Notes under the pieces: model-generated
The model's database searches: none
What the model saw: only the letters and a program-made list of their open reading frames with translations
What the model was told of the DNA's origin: nothing
Shown here: positions 45,495-54,877 of the stretch, piece after piece
Numbering within the stretch: the first letter of the stretch is position 1
Layout of the letters: every line of letters starts with the position of its first letter
NCBI GenBank assembly: GCA_964473525.1
Contig: CAYYPK010000008.1
Location: 1 to 64,000 of the forward strand
Length of the DNA: 64,000 bases
Source: GCA-2687025 sp964473525
GTDB taxonomy: Bacteria; Poribacteria; WGA-4E; GCA-2687025
Direction: 5' to 3'
Made by a program: the position numbers and the translations under genes

Positions 45495-46072
45495 ATCGGC
45501 GCCGGCTCCTGGGATCCCGACATCGGCTGGAACGATGTGATCTGGAATGCGATGGAGATATATGGCCCCCGCACCATGCAGGAATAGCAAATCGATGTGG
45601 ATACAATGTCCTACTGGTGGGAGGACGAGACCGACGCGAATGGGGACGGTCTGCGCGACTCAACGGCCTGGCGAGATCATGCGCACACGGCGTTCAACGA
45701 CCACGCCTTCCCGGCCATGGCGGCACTCTCGTGCCACCAGGACTCCCAGCCGCGCCGAGTCAGGTTGCTGCCGAGCCTCTCACCGTCACTGGGAACTTCC
45801 CCAATCCCTTCAACCCGGAGACCTGGATCGCGTTTGCCCTCGGCAACGCGGCTGAGGTGACGGTACGCATATACTTATACTCCCTGAGCGGCGAGTTGGT
45901 TCGGTCCATCGAACTCGGGCATCTTGAGCCAGGCGCCTACTCAAGCCGCGACACTGCCGCCTACTGGGACGGCAGGAACGCAACCGGAGAGGCCGCCGCC
46001 AGCGGCGTGTACGCTTACGAAGTCACCGCAGGTGACGCGAGCCTCACGCGTCGAATGCTACTATCCAAGTGA
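45495..46072 (+). pseudogene. Decayed 3' end of a PNPFNP sorting-module protein
   Basis: Frame 3 encodes a plausible protein body (SWDPDIGWNDVIWNAMEIYG, then SYWWEDETDANGDGLRD) interrupted by TAG at 45585-45587 and bounded by TGA at 45492. Near 45770 the coding signal shifts to frame 2, where the sorting module continues intact to 46072 (NFPNPFNPETWIAFALG, YWDGRN, final RRMLLSK). An in-frame ATG at 45491 gives a frame-2 product, but its first 90 residues are Arg-rich noise. Nonsense plus frameshift indicate a broken gene, unless the assembly has errors. The key motif has changed from ETWIPF to ETWIAF. Confidence 0.72.
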
Positions 46073-46121
46073 CGGGCGTGCTGGGAGCACATGTAAGCCG
46101 CGTTCGGAGGGAGGACCACCA

Positions 46122-46853
46122 TTGCTAGCTGCTGACGACTACCGCGCGGTCTGGGATCGCGCCATCCACGTCGGCGCAGTGGCCTTACTGGTCGCGTGCG
46201 CCTTCGTGTCGGCCTGCGGCAGCGACGACGTCACCGCGCCGGACGGCGACGACCACCCGTTGCCGGACGCCAAGGTGGTGGAAGTACGCCTACCCACATT
46301 CTTACCAGGGATGCTCGTGTGGGGGAAGAAGATCCACGTCATCTTCGATCGAGACCCCGGCCCCGTGCGGTTCGAGCCCGGGCTCTATATTGCCAGCGAC
46401 GAGATCGCGGGGTCTGGAGCCCTGCGCGCGTTCATAGTCACCAATCCTCCTCCGGCGCTCCTGTGGGGCAAGGCTGGCCGCCACGAGTTCGAATACGAGG
46501 GGATCGGCGTCCCCGACCCTCCGAGCCTGCTCCAGGCGGCGCCGGATCCGTTCGACGGCCCGCTGAAGGCCGCGGACCTTAACACCGACGGCCTCCGCCT
46601 TGTGTTCGACGCTGTGATCGACAACTCGGATCGACTCATCCCACTGTGGGAATTCACGCAGGCAAGCGTTAACCGGGAGGATGGCGCCGTCTGGACACCC
46701 GAGATCACGATCAGTGGTCAAACGGTCACCGTCTTGCCAGCAGAGGGGGAGGCGTTTCGCGCACAGCACGACTACATGGTCGTCGGCTTGTTGGCAGATC
46801 GCTTCACTGGCGGCCAGGCCACGTACGTCGACGTGCCCGTCAGCGTAGAGTGA
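46122..46853 (+). CDS. Hypothetical lipoprotein
   Basis: Start is TTG 46122, 7 nt after GGAGGGAGG. The N-terminus carries a lipoprotein signal (AIHVGAVALLVACAFVSAC) with lipobox VSAC and lipid Cys32; the preceding basic/acidic stretch of 15 residues is long. 243 aa. The body is acidic and beta-rich with repeated aromatic-Gly turns (LPGMLVWGKKIHVIFDRD, PPPALLWGKAGRHEFEYEG, PLWEFTQASVNREDGAVW). It is possibly an Ig/Big-type domain, like the Big_5 domains in which a strand ends in TVTVLPAEG. No certain family. Follows the pseudogene on the same strand. Confidence 0.68.
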   Translation: MLAADDYRAVWDRAIHVGAVALLVACAFVSACGSDDVTAPDGDDHPLPDAKVVEVRLPTFLPGMLVWGKKIHVIFDRDPGPVRFEPGLYIASDEIAGSGALRAFIVTNPPPALLWGKAGRHEFEYEGIGVPDPPSLLQAAPDPFDGPLKAADLNTDGLRLVFDAVIDNSDRLIPLWEFTQASVNREDGAVWTPEITISGQTVTVLPAEGEAFRAQHDYMVVGLLADRFTGGQATYVDVPVSVE

Positions 46854-47034
46854 TTCCGTAGAGCGGCGTAGCGGCTTCGCGTGTGGGCGGCTGGCCGACA
46901 CGCTGGGTGTGCGTCGGCTCCCGCGCCGATCCGCTCACAGTGAGCTCCCCAGCGTGGCCGGCGAGGGCGGCCCTGCCGCTCCTGGTTGGATGCGCGACTC
47001 CGCCGCTCGCCGCTGCATTGGCAGCCATCGCGCG

Positions 47035-47063
47035 TTGATGAGACGTGCGTCCAGTGCTATATT
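47035..47063 (+). promoter_or_regulatory. Sigma70-like promoter of the icd gene
   Basis: TTGATG (47035-47040), a 17-bp spacer and TATATT (47058-47063), with TG two bases before the -10 box giving an extended -10. Predicted start near 47070 leaves a leader of about 70 nt to the GTG at 47140. This is the best promoter match I found in the window. Confidence 0.7.
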
Positions 47064-47139
47064 CGGAGCGTTGCCACCTGGCTTTTGCTCCGGCCCATCC
47101 GATACGATTCCGGTGGATAAAAGCGCTGAGGAGACGCGT

Positions 47140-48456
<1,317 letters not shown>

Positions 48457-48466
48457 GGAAGCGGGC

Positions 48467-50194
48467 ATGATTGAGCACGACGTCGTCATCGTAGGAGCGG
48501 GACTGGCAGGCCAGTCCGCCGCGTTGGCGGCCATCGCCGGTGGCGCTAAAGACGTGGCGATCCTCTCCAAGGTCCATCCCGTGCGCTCGCACTCCGGCGC
48601 CGCGCAGGGCGGCATCGCCGCTTCGTTGGGAAACGCCGACGAAGACTCCGTGGAGATGCACGACTACGACACCGTCAAGGGTGGCGATTTCCTCGCCGAC
48701 CAGGACGCGAGTCTGATCCTCGCGGAGAGCGCGCCCGAGACGATCTACGCCCTCGAGCATATGGGCGTCGTGTTCAGCCGCACCGAGGACGGGAAGATCG
48801 CGCAGCGTCCGTTCGGAGGACACAGCAGCCCACGCGCTTGCTTCGCCGCCGACCGCACGGGACACGCCGTGCTGCACGGCCTCTTCGAGCAGGTCGTGAA
48901 GCACGACGTCAAGATCTACTCCGAGTGGTACATGCTCTCGCTGATCGTCCACGACAATCGGTGCCACGGCATCGTGGTGATGAACATCGACAGCGGCGAG
49001 ATCGACGTCATCAAGGCCAAGGCGGTCATGTTCGGGACGGGCGGCTACGGTCGCATCTTCCTGACCACGACGAACGCGTTCGCTAGCACCGGCGACGGCG
49101 CGATCATCTCGTACCGCGCGGGCGTCCCGCTCGAAGACACCGAGTTCATGCAGTTCCACCCGACGGGGCTCTACCGCCACGGCATTCTTGCCTCCGAGGG
49201 CGCGCGCGGCGAAGGCGCCTACCTCATCAACGGCAAGGGCGAGCGGTTCATGGAGCGTTACGCCGCGGGCATGATGGAACTCGCGCCACGCGACATCGTC
49301 TCGCGGGCGGAGCAGACGGAGATCGACGAAGGGCGCGGCGGCGAGGAAGACGGCGACGCCGTGTACCTCGACCTGCGTCATCTGGGACGCGACCTTATCA
49401 TGGAGCGCCTTCCCCAGATTTGGCAGATATCGCGGGACTTCCAGGGCATCGACATGGTCCACGAGCCCATCCCCATCCAGCCGACGGCGCACTACTCCAT
49501 GGGCGGCGTGCCGACGAATGTGGCCGGCGAGGTCGTCTACGACGAGGAAGAGAACGTCCTAGCGGGCTACTACGCCGCTGGCGAATGCGCTTGCGTGTCC
49601 ACGCACGGCGCCAATCGTCTAGGCACCAACTCCCTGCTGGAAGCGTGTGTATACGGCGACCGCGCGGGTCGAAGCATCGCGAAGTATCTCAACGGGGGAT
49701 ACGAGGACAAGCCGGCATCGCCGCAGGTGTTCTCCGATGCCGTGGCGCAGGCGACGGAGCGCGCCAACCGTGTCCGCGCGATGGACGGGCCGGAAACGCT
49801 GGGCGACATCCGCAACGACCTCAAGCAGGCGATGACAACAAAGTGCGGCGTCTACCGCTCCGAAGAGCCGCTCGCGGAGCTCGTCGGCGAGTTGCGGGAC
49901 TTCCGAGGGCGCTACGAACGAGCGGGCATCAGCGACAGATCGCGGCGATTCAACACGGAGTTCTTCGAGGCTGTTGAACTCGACCACATGATCGAACTGG
50001 CCGAGGTCATGGCGGCGGGGGCTCTGGAGCGGCAGGAATCTCGCGGCGGTCACTCCCGGCGTGATTTCCCGACGCGGGACGACGAGAACTTCCTGAAGCA
50101 CACTCTCGCTCACCGTACCGAAGACGGCACGCCGGACCTCACCTACAAGCCGGTGAAGATCATTCGGCACGAGCCGGTAGAGAGAAAGTACTGA
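48467..50194 (+). CDS. sdhA: Succinate dehydrogenase/fumarate reductase flavoprotein subunit
   Basis: ATG 48467, 10 bp after the icd stop, with GAGGAAG. 575 aa. FAD site: VVIVGAGLAGQSAALAA (G-x-G-x-x-G) and His42 in HPVRSHSGAAQGGIAAS, the usual covalent-flavin His. Substrate site: FHPTGLYRHGILASEGARGE, with DIVSRAEQTEI supplying the Arg base region, and HYSMGGVPTN and HGANRLGTNSLLE. C-terminal succinate dehydrogenase helices end normally. It forms a complex with the iron-sulfur protein two bases downstream. Gene order with sdhB and sdhE suggests the membrane-haem-free E-type complex. Confidence 0.94.
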   Translation: MIEHDVVIVGAGLAGQSAALAAIAGGAKDVAILSKVHPVRSHSGAAQGGIAASLGNADEDSVEMHDYDTVKGGDFLADQDASLILAESAPETIYALEHMGVVFSRTEDGKIAQRPFGGHSSPRACFAADRTGHAVLHGLFEQVVKHDVKIYSEWYMLSLIVHDNRCHGIVVMNIDSGEIDVIKAKAVMFGTGGYGRIFLTTTNAFASTGDGAIISYRAGVPLEDTEFMQFHPTGLYRHGILASEGARGEGAYLINGKGERFMERYAAGMMELAPRDIVSRAEQTEIDEGRGGEEDGDAVYLDLRHLGRDLIMERLPQIWQISRDFQGIDMVHEPIPIQPTAHYSMGGVPTNVAGEVVYDEEENVLAGYYAAGECACVSTHGANRLGTNSLLEACVYGDRAGRSIAKYLNGGYEDKPASPQVFSDAVAQATERANRVRAMDGPETLGDIRNDLKQAMTTKCGVYRSEEPLAELVGELRDFRGRYERAGISDRSRRFNTEFFEAVELDHMIELAEVMAAGALERQESRGGHSRRDFPTRDDENFLKHTLAHRTEDGTPDLTYKPVKIIRHEPVERKY

Positions 50195-50196
50195 GC

Positions 50197-51198
50197 ATGC
50201 CGGAACCCATTACCATCCGGGTCAAGCGGTTCGACCCGGACACGGACGCGGAGTCGTACTGGCAGGACTACACGTTCGAGCCACCTTCCGATGACTCGAC
50301 GCTGCTGGACTGCATCAACCACATCAAGTGGTTCATGGACGGCACGCTGACGTACCGCATGTCGTGTCGTAGCGCCATCTGTGGCTCCTGCGCCATGCGC
50401 GTGAACGGCGGCGGGCAGCTGGTGTGCAACTCGCAGTACCGCGACCACCTCGATAAGGACAATACCATCACCGTCGAACCGGCAGGGAACATGCCGGTGG
50501 TTAAGGATCTTGTCACGGACGCGACCGGGTTCTGGGAGAAGATCCGCGCGGTTGATCCGTACATCAAGACCGACGCGGCGCGAGAAGCCGAGGGGGAGCA
50601 TCTTATGAGCCCCGAGGACTTCTCCATGATCGACGACGCCTCCACCTGCATCATGTGCGGCGCCTGCTACTCCGAGTGTACGTCGTACGAGATCGACAAG
50701 AACTTCCTCGGGCCGGCGGCGCTTGCGAAGGCGCAGCGCGTCGTTCACGACACGCGTGACGAGACCCAGAGCGAACGCCTCGCGCAACTCAGCGAGTACG
50801 GCGGCATGTGGGACTGCGCCCACTGCTTCGCGTGCGTCCAGGCCTGCCCAAAGCCCGTGAACCCGCTCTACCGCATCGTCGACCTGCGGAACGAGGCGCA
50901 CAAGCAGGGCTTCCACGACAACAACGGCTCGCGTCACGCGCGCGGCTTCGTGGACATCGTCGAGGAGTCCGGGTGGCTGGATGAAGCCAAGCTGCCGATG
51001 AAGTCCGTCGGGTCGTTGAAGGAGTTCGTCACGGACCTCTTGCCGATGGGCGTGCGGATGGGTCTCAAGAACAAGTTCCGACCCAATCCAATGCACCTCC
51101 TTCCTGGTCGTCACCATCCGCCGGTGCCGAAGATGAACGAGGTCAAGAGGATCATCGACAAGACCAAGTCGGCCGCCGAGCCCAAGGACAAGGACTAG
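50197..51198 (+). CDS. sdhB: Succinate dehydrogenase/fumarate reductase iron-sulfur subunit
   Basis: ATG 50197, 2 bp after sdhA. 333 aa, about 90 longer than typical SdhB owing to a basic C-terminal extension (FRPNPMHLLPGRHHPPVPKM). [2Fe-2S] ligands C57, C62, C65, C77 (MSCRSAICGSCAM, LVC); [4Fe-4S] ligands C151, C154, C157 and C161 (CIMCGACYSEC). The third cluster reads C207-A-H-C210-F-A-C213-V-Q-A-C217-P: relative to the classical C-x5-C-x3-C-P it has an extra Cys210, as I recall for archaeal-type E enzymes where a second [4Fe-4S] replaces [3Fe-4S]. Passes electrons from SdhA towards SdhE and quinone. Confidence 0.93.
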   Translation: MPEPITIRVKRFDPDTDAESYWQDYTFEPPSDDSTLLDCINHIKWFMDGTLTYRMSCRSAICGSCAMRVNGGGQLVCNSQYRDHLDKDNTITVEPAGNMPVVKDLVTDATGFWEKIRAVDPYIKTDAAREAEGEHLMSPEDFSMIDDASTCIMCGACYSECTSYEIDKNFLGPAALAKAQRVVHDTRDETQSERLAQLSEYGGMWDCAHCFACVQACPKPVNPLYRIVDLRNEAHKQGFHDNNGSRHARGFVDIVEESGWLDEAKLPMKSVGSLKEFVTDLLPMGVRMGLKNKFRPNPMHLLPGRHHPPVPKMNEVKRIIDKTKSAAEPKDKD

Positions 51199-51248
51199 GG
51201 TGTTCTCAACGCGTAAGGGCATTGTGCCCCTAGGCCGCCTGCGACGAT

Positions 51249-51327
51249 GTCATTCTGAGGAGCGCGGCGACGAAGAGTCTCTGCGTGGAGCTCGATGCAA
51301 GAGATTCTTCGCTACGCTCAGAATGAC
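51249..51327. repeat. MITE-like imperfect inverted repeat
   Basis: GTCATTCTGAG at 51249-51259 is repeated inverted as CTCAGAATGAC at 51317-51327. The similarity continues inwards with changes (CGACGAAGAGTCTC against the complement of GAGATTCTTCGCTACG). It occupies the 195-bp gap between sdhB and the CCG-domain gene. I recall near-identical GTCATTCTGAGCG words dispersed in many environmental bacterial genomes, which suggests a small mobile or REP-type repeat. The transcript would fold into a long hairpin. Confidence 0.72.
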
Positions 51328-51393
51328 AGATGGTGGCGGCGAGGTGATGTCCGACGGCAGCATCCGTAGCGAACGCAAGGAATAGGACCAGTC

Positions 51394-52344
51394 ATGGCAG
51401 AGGGAACTGAAGTCCAGGCGGGCGAGCCCGGGAAGAAATACGCGTTCTACCCTGGCTGCGTGGCCAAGGGCGCGTGCAAGGAATTGAACACGTCCACGAA
51501 GCTCGTCGCGCGGCATCTGGGCATCGAGCTCGACGAGTTGCGGGAAGCAGCGTGCTGCGGAGCCGGCGTGACGGACGACGTAAACCCCGAGATGACGGAC
51601 GCGCTCAACGCTCGCACGCTGGCGCTTGCGGAGCAGAAGGGCCTGACGCTGCTGACACAGTGCAGCACGTGTCAGGGCGTTCTCAACAAGCTCAACAAGG
51701 AAGTGCAAGAGGACGAGAAGAAGCGCGACCGACTGAACGAGATACTCGAGGACACGGGATACCAATACAACGGCACCATCGAGGTGAAGCACCTCCTCTG
51801 GGTGCTTGTAGACGACGCGGAATATGGGCTGACGAAGCTGCGCGAGCAGATCAAGCAGCCTCTCGACGGCTTGCGCGTCGCGTCCTTCTACGGATGCTAT
51901 CTGGTGCGACCGTCGGACCTGCTCGGGTTCGACCACCCGCATCGGCCGACATCGCTGGACGAGCTCATCACGGCCTTGGGTGGCGAGCCGGTCGACTACG
52001 GCGGCAAGACTAAGTGCTGCGGGTTCCCCATCCAGATGATGAACCCGACGAACTCGTTTGGGATGGCGGGCACGCATCTTGCGGATGCACGTGACAACGG
52101 CGCCGACACGATGGTGACGCCGTGTCCACTGTGCCATCTCAACCTGGATGCGCGCCAACCTGACGCGGAAAGCGCTCTCCAAGAGTTGGGCAAGGGTAGC
52201 GGCCGACTGAACATGCCCGTGCTGCATGTGCCGCAACTCGTCGCGCTGGCGTTGGGCTACGACGCGAAGCAGTTGGGAATGGGCACGCACATCGTCTCGA
52301 CGGCGAACGTCGAGGGCAAAGTCGCGGCCGCCGCGGGAGTCTAA
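51394..52344 (+). CDS. sdhE: CCG-domain subunit of E-type succinate dehydrogenase (SdhE/HdrB-like)
   Basis: 316 aa with two cysteine-rich CCG domains. Domain 1: YPGCVAKGACKE, AACCGAGVTDD, LLTQCSTCQGVL. Domain 2: FYGCYLVRPSDL, TKCCGFPIQMMN, VTPCPLCHLNLD. Each fits the C-x(n)-CCG-x(n)-C-x-x-C pattern of HdrB and of SdhE in archaeal and some bacterial succinate dehydrogenases, where it binds an iron-sulfur cluster and replaces the haem cytochrome anchors. There are no membrane helices, so attachment would be by amphipathic contact. No SdhF or cytochrome b gene is next to it. Assigned by context and motif; a general heterodisulfide reductase-like role is the alternative. Confidence 0.88.
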   Translation: MAEGTEVQAGEPGKKYAFYPGCVAKGACKELNTSTKLVARHLGIELDELREAACCGAGVTDDVNPEMTDALNARTLALAEQKGLTLLTQCSTCQGVLNKLNKEVQEDEKKRDRLNEILEDTGYQYNGTIEVKHLLWVLVDDAEYGLTKLREQIKQPLDGLRVASFYGCYLVRPSDLLGFDHPHRPTSLDELITALGGEPVDYGGKTKCCGFPIQMMNPTNSFGMAGTHLADARDNGADTMVTPCPLCHLNLDARQPDAESALQELGKGSGRLNMPVLHVPQLVALALGYDAKQLGMGTHIVSTANVEGKVAAAAGV

Positions 52345-52349
52345 GGGAC

Positions 52350-53300
52350 ATGGAAACGCGCAACGTCGTCATCATCGGAGCCGGGCCGTCGGGGTATGCA
52401 GCGGGTCTGTACGCCGGCCGCGCGCAGTTGGAGCCGCTGCTCATCACGGGTCGTGAATTGGGCGGGCAGCTTACGCTCACGCTCGATGTCGAGAACTATC
52501 CTGGCTACGGCGGCAAGGACGCTGCGGAGCTCATCGCCACGTTCCAGAAGCAGGCGGAGGAGTTCGGCACGGAGATCCGCATCGACTACGTCACGAACGT
52601 GGACTTCGAGAACCACCCGTTCACGATCACGACCGAGTCGGGCTCGGAGATCGCCGCGAAATCCGTCGTCGTCGCCACGGGGTCGTCGCCTCGCATGCTA
52701 GGCGTGCCGGGTGAGGAGCTGGTCGGCAAGGGCGTGTCGTACTGCGCGACGTGCGACGGCTTCTTCTTCCGCGAGAAGCGAGTCATTGTCGTTGGTGGTG
52801 GAGACGCCGCCGTCGAGGAGGCGCTCTTCCTGACGCGGTTCGCGAGTGAGGTGTTCATCGTACACCGTCGCGATCAGTTGCGCGCCAGCCCGACCATCCA
52901 GGAACGCGCCTTCAAGAACGACAAGGTGAAGATCATCTGGGATTCCGTCGTGGACGAGATCCTCGGCGACGACGATGTGGGAGTCCACGCGGCTCGGCTG
53001 CGCAACGTGAAGACGGACGAGGTGACCGACTTCCCGATCGACGGGGTGTTCATCTTCATCGGCCACTTGCCCAACACGTCGCTGTACGAAGGCAAGCTGG
53101 ATCTGGACGACCAGGGCTACCTTGTAACGGACCGTGAACAGAGGACGAGCGTCCCTGGCGTGTTCGCTGGAGGAGACGTGCAGGACCACGTCTTCCGACA
53201 GGCGATTACCGCCGCCGCCACGGGCGCCGCTTCCGCGATTGGGGCGGAGAGGTTCCTCGCGGAACACGAGAACCGCGCCTATCCGGGCGACGCCGAGTAG
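52350..53300 (+). CDS. trxB: Thioredoxin reductase
   Basis: ATG 52350, 5 bp after the sdhE stop. 316 aa. FAD site VVIIGAGPSGYAAGLYAGRA; redox-active Cys132-Ala-Thr-Cys135 in VSYCATCDGFFF; NADPH site VIVVGGGDAAVEEALFLTRF with HRRDQLRAS (the HRRxxxR NADPH-phosphate motif); FAD-closing GVFAGGDVQD. Reduces thioredoxin with NADPH; a thioredoxin gene lies at 57687-58016 and the NADPH-forming Icd upstream. Co-transcription with the dehydrogenase genes is suggested by spacing. A strong terminator follows. Confidence 0.94.
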   Translation: METRNVVIIGAGPSGYAAGLYAGRAQLEPLLITGRELGGQLTLTLDVENYPGYGGKDAAELIATFQKQAEEFGTEIRIDYVTNVDFENHPFTITTESGSEIAAKSVVVATGSSPRMLGVPGEELVGKGVSYCATCDGFFFREKRVIVVGGGDAAVEEALFLTRFASEVFIVHRRDQLRASPTIQERAFKNDKVKIIWDSVVDEILGDDDVGVHAARLRNVKTDEVTDFPIDGVFIFIGHLPNTSLYEGKLDLDDQGYLVTDREQRTSVPGVFAGGDVQDHVFRQAITAAATGAASAIGAERFLAEHENRAYPGDAE

Positions 53301-53321
53301 ACGCATCCGAAGCCAGACGTA

Positions 53322-53361
53322 GAGAAAGGTCGGCCCCAGCGGAGGCCGACCTTTCTCGTTT
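53322..53361 (+). terminator. Rho-independent terminator after trxB
   Basis: A perfect 14-bp stem (GAGAAAGGTCGGCC at 53322-53335 with GGCCGACCTTTCTC at 53344-53357) around an 8-nt loop, followed by GTTT. The tail is short but the stem is very stable. It sits between convergent genes and may also stop the minus-strand HEAT gene transcript, whose stop is at 53380. Confidence 0.82.
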
Positions 53362-53379
53362 CTAGCCTGGATGTTCGCC

Positions 53380-54645
53380 TCAGCCAGCTTCCGGGATGGC
53401 GTTGAGGATGCGGTTCAGTTCCGCCTTCACGTTGTCGTTCCCCTCGGCGACGTAGAGGTCGTAAAGCTCCGCCTGGGTGTCCTGGTCCATGTCCGCCACT
53501 ACCGTGGGCTGTCCGAGCGCCTTCGCGAGCCGGAGTCGGAGACCCCACTCAGGTTCCTCGGCGATATGGCTCAGCAGCGGAGCCGCCGCCAGCGTCCCGC
53601 ACGAGGCGAGCGTCGTGATGACCTCGTTGGCGAGATCCTGGTTCGTCGTGCGGCGCGCAAGGCGGATGAGTGGGTCAACCGCGGGACGTTTGTCGTCCAC
53701 GTTGCGGATGCCTCGCACCGTTACCGTTTGGACGTGAACGTCGGCGTCATCCAGCGTGCTTAGGAGCGCTACGGTGTCGCCCATCACGACGTGTGCGGCG
53801 ACTCTCGCGCTGGACCGCACGGTCATATCTGGGTCGTTCTCGGCCAGGTTTTGTAGCGGCGAAATCGCTTCGTCGTCTCCGAGAGCGCCGAGGGCTCCCA
53901 CAGCCGCCAGTCGCACGGTGACTTCGTCGGACTCGAGGTCGCTGAGCACCTTGACGACCGCGACCGCGATGGCATCAGCGTCGTCGATGAGGCCGATCGC
54001 GGTTGCGGCGGCGGCGCGGTACGCGGCGTCCTCGTCGAGGAGGGCCTGGAGCGTTGGGATCGCGGCGGATCCCTTAGCTGCTACTTGCTCGGGCCTGCCC
54101 AGCACGAGCTGTAAACGGGTGTCGTCGGCCGCATCCAATGTGGCGTTGCGCGCCTCGAGCGACCTCGCGGCGGTCATCCGCGTCGTCGCGTCTTGTGCGA
54201 GCGCCTGGGCGAGGCCGGCAGTTGCGGCGTCGTTGCGCAGCTTGCCCAGCAAGTCAACCGCCGAGCGCTGTAGAGCGGCGCTGTCTGACGAGACGAGGGA
54301 TGTCAGCGCAACAGCGGCCTCGGTCTGGTGGAGCTGCTTGCCACGCCAGTTGACGGACGCCTCGGCGGCCTTCAGGCGCACCTGCTCGTCGGTGTCGGAG
54401 AGCGCCTCTCCGAGCGCAGCTTCGACTTGCTCGATGCCGCCCTTCTCCAGGGGCGCGTCCGCCGCCTGCGCTAGCACCTGGATCGCGCGCAGCCGCTCCG
54501 TGGCCGAACTGGACTTGAGGTCGTCTATGGCTTGGAGGGTGGCGTCCTTCTGACAGCCGAGAGCCAGCGCAAGGACGAGCAGTATGGAGACGGGTGACGA
54601 CATAACGGCCGCGCGGCGTACAGACGACGACATTCGTACGCGCAT
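53380..54645 (-). CDS. HEAT-repeat lipoprotein
   Basis: ATG 54645 is preceded by GAGGAGG with 7-nt spacing. 421 aa. Lipoprotein signal (SSPVSILLVLALALGC, lipid Cys31). The rest is all-helical with about eight to nine HEAT/PBS-lyase-like repeats: RLRAIQVLAQAAD, VRLKAAEASVNWRG, LQRSAVDLLGKLRND, AYRAAAATAIGLIDD, VRLAAVGALGALGDDEAI, VRSSARVAAHVVMGD, LRLRLAKALGQ. No catalytic residues for phycobilin lyase activity are expected. Probably a membrane-anchored protein-binding scaffold in the periplasm. Its upstream region carries a perfect short palindrome. Confidence 0.87.
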   Translation of the reverse strand: MRVRMSSSVRRAAVMSSPVSILLVLALALGCQKDATLQAIDDLKSSSATERLRAIQVLAQAADAPLEKGGIEQVEAALGEALSDTDEQVRLKAAEASVNWRGKQLHQTEAAVALTSLVSSDSAALQRSAVDLLGKLRNDAATAGLAQALAQDATTRMTAARSLEARNATLDAADDTRLQLVLGRPEQVAAKGSAAIPTLQALLDEDAAYRAAAATAIGLIDDADAIAVAVVKVLSDLESDEVTVRLAAVGALGALGDDEAISPLQNLAENDPDMTVRSSARVAAHVVMGDTVALLSTLDDADVHVQTVTVRGIRNVDDKRPAVDPLIRLARRTTNQDLANEVITTLASCGTLAAAPLLSHIAEEPEWGLRLRLAKALGQPTVVADMDQDTQAELYDLYVAEGNDNVKAELNRILNAIPEAG

Positions 54646-54726
54646 GAACCAACCTCCTCGCGGATGAGTACCGATACTAACGTATGCGCACCGTGGTGAT
54701 GCGCGGAGGATACCCGGTTAGGGCAC

Positions 54727-54743
54727 TAGTGTAAATCACACTA
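54727..54743. promoter_or_regulatory. Operator-like palindrome upstream of the HEAT lipoprotein gene
   Basis: TAGTGTAAATCACACTA: perfect 6-bp arms around a 5-bp centre, about 82 bp before the lipoprotein start and 134 bp past the end of the XRE regulator gene. Size and symmetry suit a dimeric regulator. TTAGTATC further down is a possible -10. Which protein binds is unknown. Confidence 0.45.
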
Positions 54744-54877
54744 CGTCTGGGAATTGGCGCGGCGTGGAACAGCCACGTGGCGGCGGGACGGCCGGGCGGC
54801 CACCGCCCATGGCAGCAGACACGGATGTCCAGGGATGCCACGGGCGCGTCAGTCTGGGGTGCGGGCGGTCGCGGGAG

